The notes: generated from the sequence alone by a model not told the origin. Positions 46,421 through 59,101 are shown, numbered from the stretch's first letter. The stretch is DNA of 64,000 bases from Ancylostoma caninum (GCA_037903475.1 JBAJFG010000140.1:2170001-2234000); one strand, 5' to 3'. A program made the numbers and translations.

Positions 46421-47817
46421 TTATTTTCACAGAATCCTGATATAATAACTACAAATAAAATCTTAGTAGTTAAAGTGAGGGAGAATGCTTCACTGTGAAG
46501 ATTCATCTGGATTAGAAGGTTTTCCATGTAGAGGCATTTCTGGAAGCTGAGACTCATGTTCAGGGCTTGCGGTAGTCCTGGATTAGTCACATCCTTGATC
46601 CTTAATGTGATTGGCATATGTACATACATAGAAGCTTTTTTTATTCAAGAAACAGTACTTTTTTTACCGAATCACACCTTAACAAGGTTTGAAGTCTATT
46701 GGCTAACGCGAAAAAGACATCACAACATGAATGACCAACTAGTCATAGACGATTAGGAAATCAGCACAAGACGTAATTTCTGCTTGTCCTATTAGACGAC
46801 AATAGGTAGTGTCTAGCTTGTTAATGGAACTTGTTAATGAGGTAGAAAATTGTACTAGCCATGCATAATCCGAGAATAAGCACTGAATGAGGAAGAACCT
46901 TTTGCTGCCCCCTCCCCCACTCCACACTCGAGTCATAGTGCTTCTTGGTGCAGGTGAGGCTTAGCGACAATGAACTACAAGAATAGCAGAGCAGGCGAGT
47001 AACGCAGCAAAAGGGTAGCCGAGGGGTTGAAAAGCAAAGGAAAATAAAATGAACGCTAATTATGGAGAAAATATAACACCTGTCTAAAGACGGACAACGG
47101 ATCCGGTCCATATTCCTGGTAAGAACATCCGCTACAGCTTGTGGACTGGTTAAAGGTCTAAAACTTGCGGTATTTATTGAGTAAGAACAGGCCTTCGGTC
47201 CTGGGTTCCTACTATTTTCTTGTTTCTGTTGCTCATGGCTAGCACTCAAGCCTGATAAATAAATAAATAAATAAGCCAAAAAAGAGGATAGGAGGATCTC
47301 GCAGAAAATTAAGCATGGTGACACATATATACGTGGTGAAAACTTTCTAAAAAATGCTTACAAAGCTTCGCTCGTCTGCTAGTTAAATAAAATGAAATCC
47401 AAAATAAATATAGTAAGCTATGCCTTTGCAAAAAAAATTAAAGAGTAAAGCACAGTTGAAAAGGAGGAAAGATAACGTTTCCTTTTAGACAGGACTATTT
47501 TAAGCACAAGCATTACCAGGCTTACCTTCATTAAGTGAATGATACATAGTATAGACTACTAACATTACAGTTTAGATGTTCTACTTGTACTTCAGTGAAA
47601 ACGAGGGGAATCAGAAAAAACCCATGATCTTGAAAATTTCCTAGTCTACATATGTGTTAGAACAGCTAGGAAAGAAGGGCAATTCCCCGCAGTGAACGAA
47701 CATGCAACATTACCCTCGAAGCTGTTTAATTAAATATCCAGAAACGCAATGTGCAATGAAACTTAAGGTCACGTCAAAAGGTTTTAGTCTTAGGAGAAAA
47801 TGTTTGAAATGTCATTA

Positions 47818-48745
47818 TCTGCATATATAAAAGTGAAAGTTTGTGTGTGTGTTTGTGTGTTTGTATGTCTGTATATATAAAAGTGAAAGTTTGTGTGTTT
47901 GTGTGTTTGTATGTTTGTGTGTTTGTGTGTTTGTGTGTATGTATGTTTGTATGTTCCGAATAGAAATCGCGCAGCATCAACCGATTCGGACCAAATTTTG
48001 CATGTAGACTCTCCAGGGGCCGGCGGAGGTTATAGGCTACATTGCACCTGGGATTATCGATTGGTTTATCGATTATATCGACTTTATTGATTTTTCGCTC
48101 TTCTTGACCAGGGACTAGCGAGAACATGCCTACTGGGGTAACTGAATGCGCTGAACACGAATATGACAACCATTTCGCGCCAATTCAATTCGATTTATTG
48201 ATTTTATTGATTTTTCGCATTTCTTGATCATGAGGTGGTAAAAACATGTCTACTGGGGTTTCTCAACACGCTGAATAAGAATGACAACCATTTTGCACGG
48301 AATACTGATTCATTGATTTCATCGATTTTTCCCCATTTTCGCTCGGGGACAGACAAAGACATGTTTTCTTGGGTTTTTCAATACGCTGAACAGGAATATG
48401 ACAAACATTTTGCATGAAATATCGGTTTTTCGATTTTATTGATTTTTGGCTCTTCCGCCTAATGGAGCGGTGAAGACATCTCTCCTGGGGTTCCTCGATA
48501 TGCTGAGTATGAATATGACAACCACTTTGTACGAATACGTCGATTCAATATTACCGAAATAGCTTTGCTAACTTTTCGCCCACAAGTCGATGGGAAACGT
48601 CACTTGGGTTTCGCTAACATGATGATCACCAAAATTATGGAGATTTTAATGTTTTATTGAATTTATCGGTGATAGTAATTAACCTCAGCAGTGTGATGTA
48701 GCCAAGGTAGTGAATCACCCGAGCAAAGCCGGGTACGGCAGCTAG
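47818..48745 (+). mobile_element. Non-autonomous Helitron-like element, copy 2
   Basis: Starts TCTGCATATATAAAAGTG after A and ends GCCGGGTACGGCAGCTAG before T, with a GCCG/CGGC hairpin just inside the CTAG end. These are the expected Helitron termini in an A/T target. The 5' TG-rich block is partly duplicated (second start at about 47872). Four internal units of about 115-120 bp. Confidence 0.7.
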
Positions 48746-48748
48746 TTA

Positions 48749-49130
48749 CATAGAAATCGCGGAGGGTGAATATATTCGGACCAGATTTTGCATGTGGACT
48801 CTCCAAGGGCTGGCGGAGGTTATCGGCTACATTGCACCTGGGAGGCTACATTTGACCTGATCTTGTCGATTACTTTATCGATTCTATCGATTTTATTGAT
48901 TTTTCACTATTTTCAGCCAAGGGTCGGTGAGGAATTGCCTACTAGGGTTCTCCATTATGCTGAACACTAATATGACAATCCCTTCTAGCGACATTATTGA
49001 TTTATTGATTTTATCGATTTTTTCTCTTTTGCTAAGGAGTAGATGAGGACGTGGCCTACTTTTTTTACGGGGTTTCCTAATGCTCTGGACACAAATATAG
49101 CGTTAATTCATGCGCTAAACCATTGACCCT
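48749..49130 (+). mobile_element. Truncated Helitron-like copy 3
   Basis: Begins inside the family (AGAAATCGCGGAGGGTGAA) immediately after copy 2 and carries about two internal units, but lacks both termini. It probably reflects tandem or nested insertion. Confidence 0.55.
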
Positions 49131-49487
49131 ATTTATTCGGAACGATTTCCCTCTTACACCCATAGGTTTGAGTGACATACGGCGCAGCAGCACCGAGCGA
49201 GTGCGGAAGCCTTGGTTCAATTACCCGTCAATTGGCCGCAGGCAGTATGACGATTTCTGGCAGCTCGGCCATTAGTTGCGCAGTGCACCGCACAGAAGAG
49301 TTCCGGGTTTGACAGCGCTCTGGAGCCATAGTGATATAAGGGCAACATGAATAGGCAATTCGCAAATAGAAAAATATGGTTTTTTGCAAAGTCATGCATG
49401 TTTCCATAGTGCTAGCTTTATTCTAACATCGAATGGATTCGAGCCAACCTGACTCTTGTTCATGAATGTTTGATATGCTTTATTCAC

Positions 49488-49669
49488 TCAGCCGTTCGTG
49501 CTTCTAATCTTCAACCGGCAGATGCCTTCATCCTCCATCAGTTCTCTACTATCATCATCAGACCATTCCGAGAGGGCCGGCCGGAAGGCTGGATTGGTCG
49601 ACCCGCCGGCCGGCGATGGGCTGCTGTTGGCCGTGGACGATAATAAGCCGGGCGCCGGCCTGTGATGGG
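49488..49669 (-). CDS. Terminal coding exon, Ser/Pro-rich then acidic
   Basis: Open in phase 1 after gggttgcag: HHRPAPGLLSSTANSSPSPA, then a Pro/Ala part, an acidic run (SEWSDDDSRELMEDEG) and a basic end RLKIRSTNG TGA. AATAAA is at 49479-49484, almost directly behind the stop. Very GC-rich for this window because of GGCCGG-type sequence. Looks like a disordered cytoplasmic or nuclear tail. A second frame is open upstream (49558-49788), so a frameshifted or longer exon is possible. Confidence 0.38.
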
Positions 49670-49929
49670 CTGCAACCCGGCCGGTAGGCACTTACTGGTC
49701 TATCGGGCCTGCCAGTCCAAGCGTCTGAGTAATGAAAACGGATGCTGTGTTCAACTTTCTCATATCCTACAAAAACGGAGGTTTCCATTGCTAAGAGTTT
49801 AGCCCGTTAGCACAGGATGGCCGAGTTGTCCGGGCTTAAAATGGAAGGAGGTGGAAATGGAAACGAGTGCTATCCTAAGGAAAGAGCGTGATTGTAAACG
49901 AAAACACCAGGGTGGTGCCTTTAAGGGTA

Positions 49930-51170
49930 GAGACTAGAGGTGGGCGAAAATGTTGCACAGAAGTCTCTTCGTATCTTTCTCCTAATTTTCAGCACAGATG
50001 TGCACATCTATATTTATCAAAACAATTTTCTGAATGATTCATCTTTGTACTGGTAACCTGATACTAATAACCTCGTCATCCTTGACTACGCTGTATTTCC
50101 CACTATTCACCAACATTAACTTAATAAATGCGTAACAAACTAGAAATAAATGGGTAACTACCTAGACATTCCATTGCACTCTACCCATGCAAGAGCGGTT
50201 AGAAAAGCTTCCGGAATGACCACGAATTGTTGGCGTGTACTTTACGTGGATTCACTGTAAATGTCGAATCAATCTGACAAAGACTCTGTTTTTAACAAGT
50301 GGATCAAGTCAAGCAACTTCGGGAGCATTCAGCTTCAGACAAGATTAAAATTTAGGCAGTCATCAATTCTTTTCAACGGCAGGAGGAAACCGCGGGTAAA
50401 CCACTTAAGACTGGGGTACTGGTCCTGAATAATCATCATTTCCATTTCCCATTACTAGTTTCTGGGTTTCGAAAACCTAGCGTAGCTGGATACAAGCAAA
50501 GAATAGTCATGTGCAATATGCCAAAAAGTTCACCACAATAGAAAAGGTGAGAAGATCATTGACAAGGTTCTGATAGATAGAGTACGAACATGAGGCAAAT
50601 AGGAGTGTCTAATGCATCTGTAATGAGGGATCATTTTTGTTTCACCTGGCGAGATGAGTCTGAAAAAAAAAACTTTTCAAAATGAGTGAAGCATTCGCTC
50701 AACAGTGAAGAAGAGCACAATCCAACATGATAGTCAGTCAAACATTAATTTTCGAATTATTGGATTATATTCCTATCCCAAACCTTCAATTGGTGCTGGA
50801 GGTTAGATTAATCGCTACATGCTGGTCATAAAAGATGGTATGAAAGCAGTAGATTATGTACGAATGATAGGCTTTGAACAAAAAAAGTACAGATCACTGA
50901 AATGAGATGGTGGCGCCTTTCGTTTTTGGGAGTTGCTCGGATTCACGGAGATGCCATAATAAGTGATATCAGTTGAAATCCTTTAAAGCTCTAGATGTGG
51001 TAATCCGAGCGACATGCACTGGTTTAACCAAGAAGAAAAAAAAGGAATTGCAACTACGTGCCAGTATGGCCGCTCGTGAGAGCGTTATCTCTTAGAAAAA
51101 TCTTGCATTAATGAAAAACAAAACCTCACCCTATTCAATGTTTTTTTTCTGTTATCTTCCTCGCACTTTT
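49930..51170. other. No gene seen
   Basis: Non-repetitive, AT-rich. The minus ORF just after it (51180-51482, ends SSYNAKQKA) has a possible terminal exon after aaattaccag but no further support. Confidence 0.35.
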
Positions 51171-51701
51171 GCTTATTTTTTAAGCTTTTTGTTTCGCATT
51201 GTAGGAAGAGATTCCGATCGAGCGGCGAGCTAATCGCTGTTTTATCTGGTAATTTTGAGTACTTTGAAGAACTTCATTCCGGATAGAGAAAGAGGAAATG
51301 AATGAAATGAGAACGGAACCAGACGACGTGCTCTGAATTTTGAGAGGATTGAGTAGAGGAATAAAATGTTGGCTGCACCCGATTTGTTTACTTTTCTTTG
51401 CCATTCTTGAAACTCTTCGAACCGCCATCACATAAGAACGGAATTGTAAGTAGTAGCTGCATGAAACTATGAAGTCCAACAAGCTTCAAAAATGGAAGAG
51501 GATTAGATTCAGAGATATACTGTTAATTTTAATGCTGTAAAGTGTTTAGAGTTTATGAATTTCAATACTTCCGGTTTCGCAGCTACGAACTAGACCGAAC
51601 TGGTGCAACATCGTTAGTTTCAATAGGCTTTTACCCGCATGTAGTGACTAAGGAGAACAACTATGCAGTTAACAGGAGGTGAGCAGTGATTCTCAATTTG
51701 A

Positions 51702-51914
51702 ATGAAGGCGCACTTTTTTTTTAAATTTCACGAGAAGATGAGGAACGCGGGATTGACGGACAGTGAAAGGAAGGTCTCGAGTTCTGATGTCGTTTCTAAT
51801 CCCATATCTGATGATGGTTCCATCACATTAAGTCTGTTGTTACTCCCTGAAATAGTTGCTTTCTGTTCCGTTACTAATGTTAGGATTATGGCACATTATA
51901 TCTCTATCAAATAG
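51702..51914 (+). CDS. Short ORF, 70 residues
   Basis: ATG at 51702; begins MKAHFFFKFHEKMRNAGLTD and ends ...NVRIMAHYISIK TAG at 51914, followed by AATAAA about 8 bp later. Polar first half, one hydrophobic stretch (ITLSLLLLPEIVAFCS). A poly-T run in codons 5-7 is a warning. Unassigned. Confidence 0.28.
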   Translation: MKAHFFFKFHEKMRNAGLTDSERKVSSSDVVSNPISDDGSITLSLLLLPEIVAFCSVTNVRIMAHYISIK

Positions 51915-52897
51915 AGTAAAATAAAATGAGAAAATCGTGCTCTGCAAGGGATTTGCAACAAGTTTTTGCCACGTCCACATAATGCAAATCTCGCTCAAAT
52001 TTCATGTAACCTAAGCTATGTAGATCAGTATGTTATGCGCTTTGAATATGTGCGGAATCCAGATAAGATCAGCATGAACGCCGATTTTATACCTACTGCA
52101 AGTACATAACCCTAATGAGTACACTTATAAACACGAACCAGAAAAGTCCAACGACTTCTTCCGGGGACGAGATCAGCAACATGTTCTCCATGTTCAATTT
52201 GCGTCCACTTTCGATGTGCAAGAGGATTACCATGAGAAATTACATTCATTAACTTGATTTCCAACGGAAATTAAAGACACCCTTCTTAATTTACAGCGCG
52301 TTTTTACCTCGCAGAAGAAATTGCTCCATTACTCGTTTCCAATTTCAGGATGTTTTCCGAAACGACATATCACGCAATTTTACATTCTGTTTAGAGGGAA
52401 CCCTTGCAGCTCGGTGCAAGAGTGCATGAAAAGGGAAGAAACAGCTAAAAATGTTAAATTACTGACAGAACTCCTCTTTCTCCAATCCTAATGGACTCTA
52501 TAGAAGTTCGTACTAAGTTACAGAGAGCGAAGTCGAAGAGGAATAGCTTGGCTGCAGCCTTGCCCTCTTTGACTTGAAATGAGACTGTCTTGCAGCCGAG
52601 GAAGGAAATCTTATAAGAAAGGCGAGAAATTGGGTGATAGAAATAAAGATTCCAGTAGAATTGAGATTAGAAGAAGTTCAGTTGTATTAATGAATGCAGA
52701 AACAGAAGAAATAAGGTCAGAAGTAAATTTTTTCTGCTAAGTACTAAAGCAAGCAGTTACTCCAGTAACCACTGTTAAATTTCTTAGCTATCATTTCATT
52801 ATTCTTGGCCTGACTATCCAACGTTCTCCGTCCCAATCATCCGATTTTGCTTTACGATTTGAGCACACAGCACATACAATATACTACAGTGAGCGTA

Positions 52898-52920
52898 CCC
52901 CCACCCCCACCTCCCCCCCC
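52898..52920 (-). repeat. C-rich tract, G-quadruplex capable on the minus strand
   Basis: C5-A-C5-ACCT-C8: several G runs on the minus strand separated by short spacers. Confidence 0.7.
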
Positions 52921-53651
52921 AAACTCGTCAGAGAAACTAGCCTCAGTGAAAGTACGTACGCATTCCACGAATGACCTACGTACACACTCATCTGATTACC
53001 TTAGAGCCTTTATCAAATTTTTACAACTCATTATATAAGCTTTCGCACTTTTGATGGGAGATTATAAAAATCTACTTATAGCAGGAGGGAATATCTACAC
53101 CGTAATGCGCTCATATTGGCACGCACTTTTGTGGATGCACTTTGCAGAACTACATTTGTGAAACAAAAACGTAGAGCCAACAAGAAGGCTTCTTTTTAAT
53201 AATGTCTGCAAGTAGTCAATTGTAGTCCTCTCCACCTCTCCACATGATCTGATGGTACGTGCCAGAAAAAAATATGTCCTCTAGAAACAGTATTATTGTT
53301 GAGGAAAAACATGTTTCTTCTATCGAAAGAAGGGCTCAAGCTCTGTGCAACGTTATTACATAATTATTTCTGATTGTTTGATATAGGACTAACAGCTTTA
53401 TTAATTTTAACTTTCCGTGAAGAGCTACGAAGTGGCAGACTCCCCATTTTTTCCACCCAAATTATTATCGAAAATTAATTGGTTCATCGTGTTTTTCGAA
53501 TAATGTACAAAAAGCTCCAAATTATTATTTTTACCCTCTTTTACGAGTTTTTAGGCACTTTTACAAGTTTTTAGGCGCACTTCCAGCCCTCTCTTCATTT
53601 GTGTCAATGAGTGAAAGTTGTTATCACCCCAGATGAAAGGAGTGAGATTAG

Positions 53652-53969
53652 CGTGTAATTACACGACCGTATGAAACTCAAGAGAGATGTACATACATTG
53701 TTGTTGGAAAGAAGAAGAGCCAGGTGGAGGTGGTGGCAAATACGAAGGGTGCTGCGGTACGGGGAAATGATAACGAACGGGTCCATGGCTACATATGTAC
53801 ATATGCAAGAGAGCTCCGGCAAGTATTAGTGCTACAAATGTCACCGGAAGGGTTCACAGCTGCAAGAATGTTGTTCCGGCCCTCTAGGGGTGAACATCTC
53901 CTTAGAATGCGAAGCGAGCGCCAAAAAAACCTGACCCTCCGTCCTTATCCGGATGATCAGGCTAAATAA
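53652..53969 (+). CDS. Terminal-type ORF of 105 codons
   Basis: Open from just after a TAG (53649) to TAA at 53967-53969, which overlaps AATAAA (53965-53970). No early ATG, so a last exon is more likely than a whole gene. Well-mixed composition, basic near the end (RMRSERQKNLTLRPYPDDQAK split over the last 21 codons). Acceptors in front are poor in pyrimidines, so the 5' edge is uncertain. The minus strand is also open but only from GTG. Confidence 0.35.
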   Translation, partial: RVITRPYETQERCTYIVVGKKKSQVEVVANTKGAAVRGNDNERVHGYICTYARELRQVLVLQMSPEGFTAARMLFRPSRGEHLLRMRSERQKNLTLRPYPDDQAK

Positions 53970-55005
53970 AGACGCAATTAGAGAGCGGGGTTGACTACGA
54001 CGACTAACCATGAATGGAAAACGCACAGCTTAACAAACATCTAAAAACAGTAGCGGACGGGGAAACAGAGGAAGGGATGCGACGACAAATACCCAACTAT
54101 ACCCTAGCTTGTTGGCACTGTGGGACAGAATTCTTTTCTTTTTGGAAATGATGTTCTATGTATTTTCGGAAAAAGTTGATCAGCCCTCTAGAAGAAGCTC
54201 AGCGAATTCAATTTTTCACACCCTCTCCACACTTCCTGTGCTGCAAGTTTTTAGCTTGACTGATGACTTTGCATTCAGAGGACGATCTGATCCGTGGCAA
54301 TACTTCTGTCATCATGACACGCTTAAGCAGTATTTTGTAAGGGGTGCTCTTCGCATGTTGTACTAACAGAGATCCTATGCATCTACACATGTGCTTTTTT
54401 CGAGATTTAAAGCCAGCACCCACGGAAAATTCCGCCTTTGAGATTGTAGCGGAATATTAGATTTTCGACAACGAAGACTACGAGTGAGGTGTCCACTTCC
54501 GCTAAAACTCATGTAAAAAAGGTTTTTGGAGGCTTCTGTTTTGGGAGGTTCGAGCGAGGTGGTCGAGTTACACCTATGAGATCGAATGAAAAAGTCGATA
54601 ACGCTGTCATCATTGCCACCTATTTTCTTTGCGCCTTCAGATATTTGGCTAGTAAAGCAGTTCTCTTGGAACAGAAAGAGCACAAAGAGAAAGAAAGTGA
54701 GAGCTTTATTATAAAGGCATAACTCGGGAAAAGAACAAAATCACGTGGTTATTTCAGGAATTTAATTACTAAGATACAGGCAATATTTGAGAAATTTGAT
54801 GTTCCGAGTGAGAAGAAAGGTTTATATAGACTAATAAGAAGTGAAAAGAAGTAAATGGAGGGGAGCTGTGCATAAAAATTTAGTTTTGGTCGAAATGAGT
54901 TATGAAGACGTTAATATGAAGGGCTGCCACTCGAAATCACTGCCCAATCAGCTGACGGTTGATATTTTTGGCGCTCCAACGACGATTTTGGAGCTAGGTG
55001 GTAGC

Positions 55006-55380
55006 ATGACAACTCGTAAAACTTACTGCCTAGTGATTCTGCTGATCCAGGTACTACCTGTTATTACACATGATATGAAAAGTTTCAACTGGTACTCTTA
55101 TTGCAAAAATGACCCCACAATCGATTGTATCACTGTTGGATCAAGACCGAGGAAGCGAAAATTACCGTGGCTGCTGCCTTTAATTAACGAGTTCTTTCTC
55201 TTCTCAGTCGCTCTTGGTCATCTAGGTCTGCCCAGGATTCAGAGCATGATTGCATTCCAATATCAACAATTTAAAATACAATTCAAAATCCAATTTTCAC
55301 TGTTGTATTTTTGCCGTTCTTTGTGCTGGGAACCGAGCATGGGTTTTCATGCCAGCTCATCGTTAGCTAATCCTTGGTGA
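55006..55380 (+). CDS. Candidate secreted peptide precursor
   Basis: The frame is open from 54841, but the ATG at 55006 starts a good signal peptide (MTTRKTYCLVILLIQVLPVI) followed by KSFNWYSYCKNDPTIDC, a short loop that two cysteines could close. Then comes SRPRKRK, a multibasic site of the kind cut in neuropeptide precursors. The remainder to TGA at 55380 is hydrophobic and less convincing; a donor inside it (CTAG|gtctgc, about 55226) or at 55052 (CAG|gtacta) could shorten it. A neuropeptide role is inference from layout only; I recognise no known peptide. Confidence 0.3.
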   Translation: MTTRKTYCLVILLIQVLPVITHDMKSFNWYSYCKNDPTIDCITVGSRPRKRKLPWLLPLINEFFLFSVALGHLGLPRIQSMIAFQYQQFKIQFKIQFSLLYFCRSLCWEPSMGFHASSSLANPW

Positions 55381-57154
55381 GGATTTGATTCTTGGCGGAA
55401 GTTGCGCAGTCATCCCATCACGCTCGCTTCTCTGAACTTCCGGTTTTACTCTCATGACGCAGCGTTCGAATTAGGACTTTATGAGGTTTCTCGAAGGTAT
55501 AAACCAAGGATAGCAGTGAGTGCAACCCCTCATTATACGCAGAATTGTCATCGCCTGCCTTATTTTCTCTTAAATCCTACGCGTTTCCGGTTACGGAGTT
55601 TCACAAAACCACATCAATTCGCTAATCTTATCTCGTGTGGCGGGAGTCAGAAATGTTCCCGGGAATGTGTCAGACTTCCCGCTCAATGAGAATGGACAAG
55701 GTTTTCTAGCAAGCTGAGATATAACTTGCTAACCTTAGCATTACCTGACATCGCTGACTGAAAAGAGTCACTCGCGCAAAACTTGCCTATTTTTACCAGA
55801 GAATTCGTCCACTTTAAAACGGAGGGTAAACCCTCACCTTCCTGGGAATGCTCATAAATTTCGCTACTGGAGCGCGCAGTTATTAAGTTGCTTTTTATGC
55901 GATAAACGCTAAGGAGGAGGCTGACTATTGATATCTTTCATTATGATACTTGTAAAGATAATTTTTCTCAACCTTTTTTCGACGATGAGAAGAAAAAATG
56001 GCAATGGACTAGGAAGGAATGAAAAGAGATGAGCGGGAGTGTTGCATAAGGTCGTAACATCTGAATTCGGAAATTGACAGAAATTCCTGCTCTGGCTAAT
56101 TTAGAGGAAAAAGCACAGTATTTGTCTGGAATTGCTGAAATACTGCAAATTCCATTGAAGTTCATGAAAAAAAGTTCAAATGACGCCAGAGATTAGGAAT
56201 TTCTGGAGAAGAAGCCGGCTCTTAGCTTAGTGAGCTTCGAAAATGCAAGAAGCGAGATCTTGTAAGAACATCATATGGACTGGATGAGTAATGCATTGTG
56301 TATGTACATCCTCATATACGTAATTCACACTCTATTAAATTATTAAATTTCCCAGAACCCACGAAGAACGTTCAGCGTCCACACCGCGTTTTTTTTCCTC
56401 GGTAGATCTATAATAAGAATGTAGCGCCTATTAATTTAAAGTACATTTCATAGAGAGATATTGGATCAGGTTCATTGCAGCGTAATTTCATTAAGTTCCA
56501 TATTCTCATCATATCTAAGAGTCCTCTCCACCGAAAACAAACGATTTGGAAAATTCGGGACGCATGTTTTAGGACCTCTTCCCTTATGCCTCACTATAGG
56601 TGAAAATATCCACCATTACTCACTTACCTTGCTTATGGTTTTGCTTATGTGTTCGCAGCTGCATTACCCTATAGAAGGATACAACCCCGGTTGAACATCT
56701 GCATTTTCTCAGAAACAGCTATAACCTCCTTTCTAGATTAAAAGCAATGTGTCACCTAGTATTCGTGTTCGAGGTTTTAACAGATTCTGAATCTCCTCGA
56801 TGCGCTGAATACAGCGGTGTACACAAAATGTTGCAAGAAGGTCTTTGAACTCGTTTTTCAAGCATTTTCCAGAAGTGGATTTGAAACAGTTTGTCGAACC
56901 GAGGGTTCGCGTGAAGCCGTTGATCTTATCGATCGGACACGTCAAGGCGTGCTAGCCAACACTGCATCCGTGGCGCACAGGACCCTTCGAAGACAGGCTT
57001 TTCATCACTTATTGGAATCAGCGTTGCGGGGGGATCTTGAATCTGTTGGTATCTGCTGCCCACTAAACGAGGTGATACAATGCCTTTAAGGAACCAAAGG
57101 AACACCTTCTTCTAGAACGCTCGGTCTGGACCCTCTAGATCCTGTCGTTGCATT

Positions 57155-57483
57155 ATGATACCCCAAAACGACTCCGAAAAGGATATTCCAAAGCTGATCA
57201 CCTCTAAAGATTACTTGCCAACAAGAGGTAGTAATTTCTTACCCAATTTACCCTCGGTGACCAGCTCCGTCGTAGAGGTGTTCGCATGGAATTTTCGGAT
57301 AAGCAGCTCCACTACGGAGCCGCCTATCCGAATTTACCTCTTCACACCTACCGGCTTAAAAGGCGGCGGCAATTCTTTGCGGCTAACCTGTTCCACACTC
57401 AGCATGGAACAACCGTAGTGAGAATGAAATGTTCCCAGTACCTGCATATTACCACTGCAGACGAGTTTCTTACTTCGAATTAA
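57155..57483 (+). CDS. Overlapping coding-like frames, unassigned
   Basis: Frame 57155-57418 (starts MIPQNDSEKDIPKLITSKDY) and frame 57286-57483 (starts MEFSDKQLHYGAAYPNLPLH, ends ITTADEFLTSN TAA) are both open with balanced codons. A hairpin (57296-57330) sits in the overlap. One may be a real exon or both may be relics of a mobile element. A third ORF, 56817-57089, is nearby. No splice signals settle the choice. Confidence 0.22.
57296..57330. repeat. 15-bp hairpin with 5-nt loop
   Basis: CGGATAAGCAGCTCC, loop ACTAC, GGAGCCGCCTATCCG: two mismatches. Pairing continues weakly outside through AATT. Confidence 0.6.
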
Positions 57484-58794
57484 ACGTGGCATTAGTTAAA
57501 TTTTTACTAGGGCGGCCACCACCTGTTGCCTGTCCTACTGGGCAGCGAAAGAAAGAGCCGATTTGCCCGGAAATTTCATCCACTCTGGATTAGCTCGAAA
57601 GACATACTCCACTGGAGAGCACCTATAAATCGCTATGGAGGTGCAATTCAAGAATGACTTATAACAGGCAATGAGCGGACAAATAACTCAGAGATTACTC
57701 GGGGACATGTGCTAATACTTAGTTTGGCAAATTCTGGGACGAGAGGGGGAGACTGCTCGGACTTCCATTGCACCACCCCGGAAGATTTCAATTCTCGAAT
57801 AAAAGAGAGAAAGAACATTAAGAATGCAATAATATAATAATGAGAATATGAACAGAACATAGTAGTTAAATTAGAGAAATAATAATAAGAAAAAGAATAA
57901 TGTCCGGGTTTTATGATCAGAGAAAGAAGAGTTACACAGAAATTTCTCCTTCAAAGTGAAGATTTTCTCCCACTGGTTTGTTTTTATGGTTTGGTTCCTT
58001 CCAAAAGCGCTTGTGTTGGGCATTTGCCCGCAAGCCTCTCCAAAAAAATGATGGATTGGCTCACCAGTACTTCGCCAGCGGAACCTCAGCTGTAGCTGGT
58101 GGTTAGGAAGTGCATCGCATCAGAACTAATTAAATATATTGTCCATTCAGGCGGTGGTGCCCACTGAAAGATGGATCGTGGACTTGGAGCGGTCGATTTC
58201 AATTGATGCATGTTAAGCATGCTTGATAGTGCTTCCGCATACCTTCGATCTGTGAATGCACTGATATTCACTCATTTCTGAAGGCCCTATATAACATTGC
58301 TCTATCGCTTTATTCATCCCATACTCAGTAACCTATTCTAAATGTTTAAGATATTCCGAAATATCCCAAACATCAGGAGGGGGCCAGAAAAGTGGTTGTG
58401 AAGGTAGGCATTATTTTTGCGGCTATTCTCATTGTATCAATAATAGGTTGTATTATAATAATACAATGATAATAGGTTGCATTGCAATAATAGGTTGTAT
58501 TATGTATTATTTGGTCAGATATGATAAGTGGTATTTAATGGTTGGTTATAACAACAATTGAAGAGTTAGTTCCATATCAATCAGTCAAATTCGCCAATTA
58601 TGGTAGCGATATGAAATCATCGTCAAAGATATTACCATCTAATATGTAGTCAATTATCACCCCATTAAGACAGTTGAAAATCTCCAATTTTTCAAAAATT
58701 CTGCTAAGGAACGCACAATTATAAGAATTGCTAGTAAAAAAAGGCACGCATGCATCATTGTGACTACTCAGGGTAGACGTGTTCACACCACATT

Positions 58795-58960
58795 GTTGAC
58801 TGGAACGTCATCGCGTTTACCTTGGGTAAACTCAATGATGCATTCAGGCCAAAGATGGCTCCATTGACGGGGACTTTTCTTGGATACGGAAAACGTTTCT
58901 CTTTTTTTGGGATCCTAACAATCATCGAGGAGCGCTGATCCCATATCTACTGGTGCACTT
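58795..58960 (+). repeat. Weak dispersed repeat, member 2
   Basis: GTTTACCTTGGGTAAACTCA and TTTTGGGATCCTA as in 25590-25800, with similar spacing. Confidence 0.3.
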
Positions 58961-59078
58961 CCCACCTACTGCGAGACACTACATGACGTGGAAGTTCTTC
59001 TAGGAAAGAAAATTAAAGTGGTTGGTCTTTGCGACGCACACGAGAGCATCTGGAAGAGAAATTTTTTTTTCGTATTGA

Positions 59079-59101
59079 CTAGCGCCCCTTCGGGACGCTA
59101 G
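59079..59101. repeat. Small hairpin CTAGCG..CGCTAG
   Basis: CTAGCG and CGCTAG with inner CCC/GGG around TTC; downstream is a short run of GC-rich sequence and another palindrome (ACACGTGGG). Confidence 0.5.

Noticed and set aside
53659..53844. Minus-strand frame resembling a signal peptide plus Pro-rich region
   Set aside because: It begins with GTG, not ATG, directly after a stop in frame; the plus strand has the better coding pattern and poly(A) signal.
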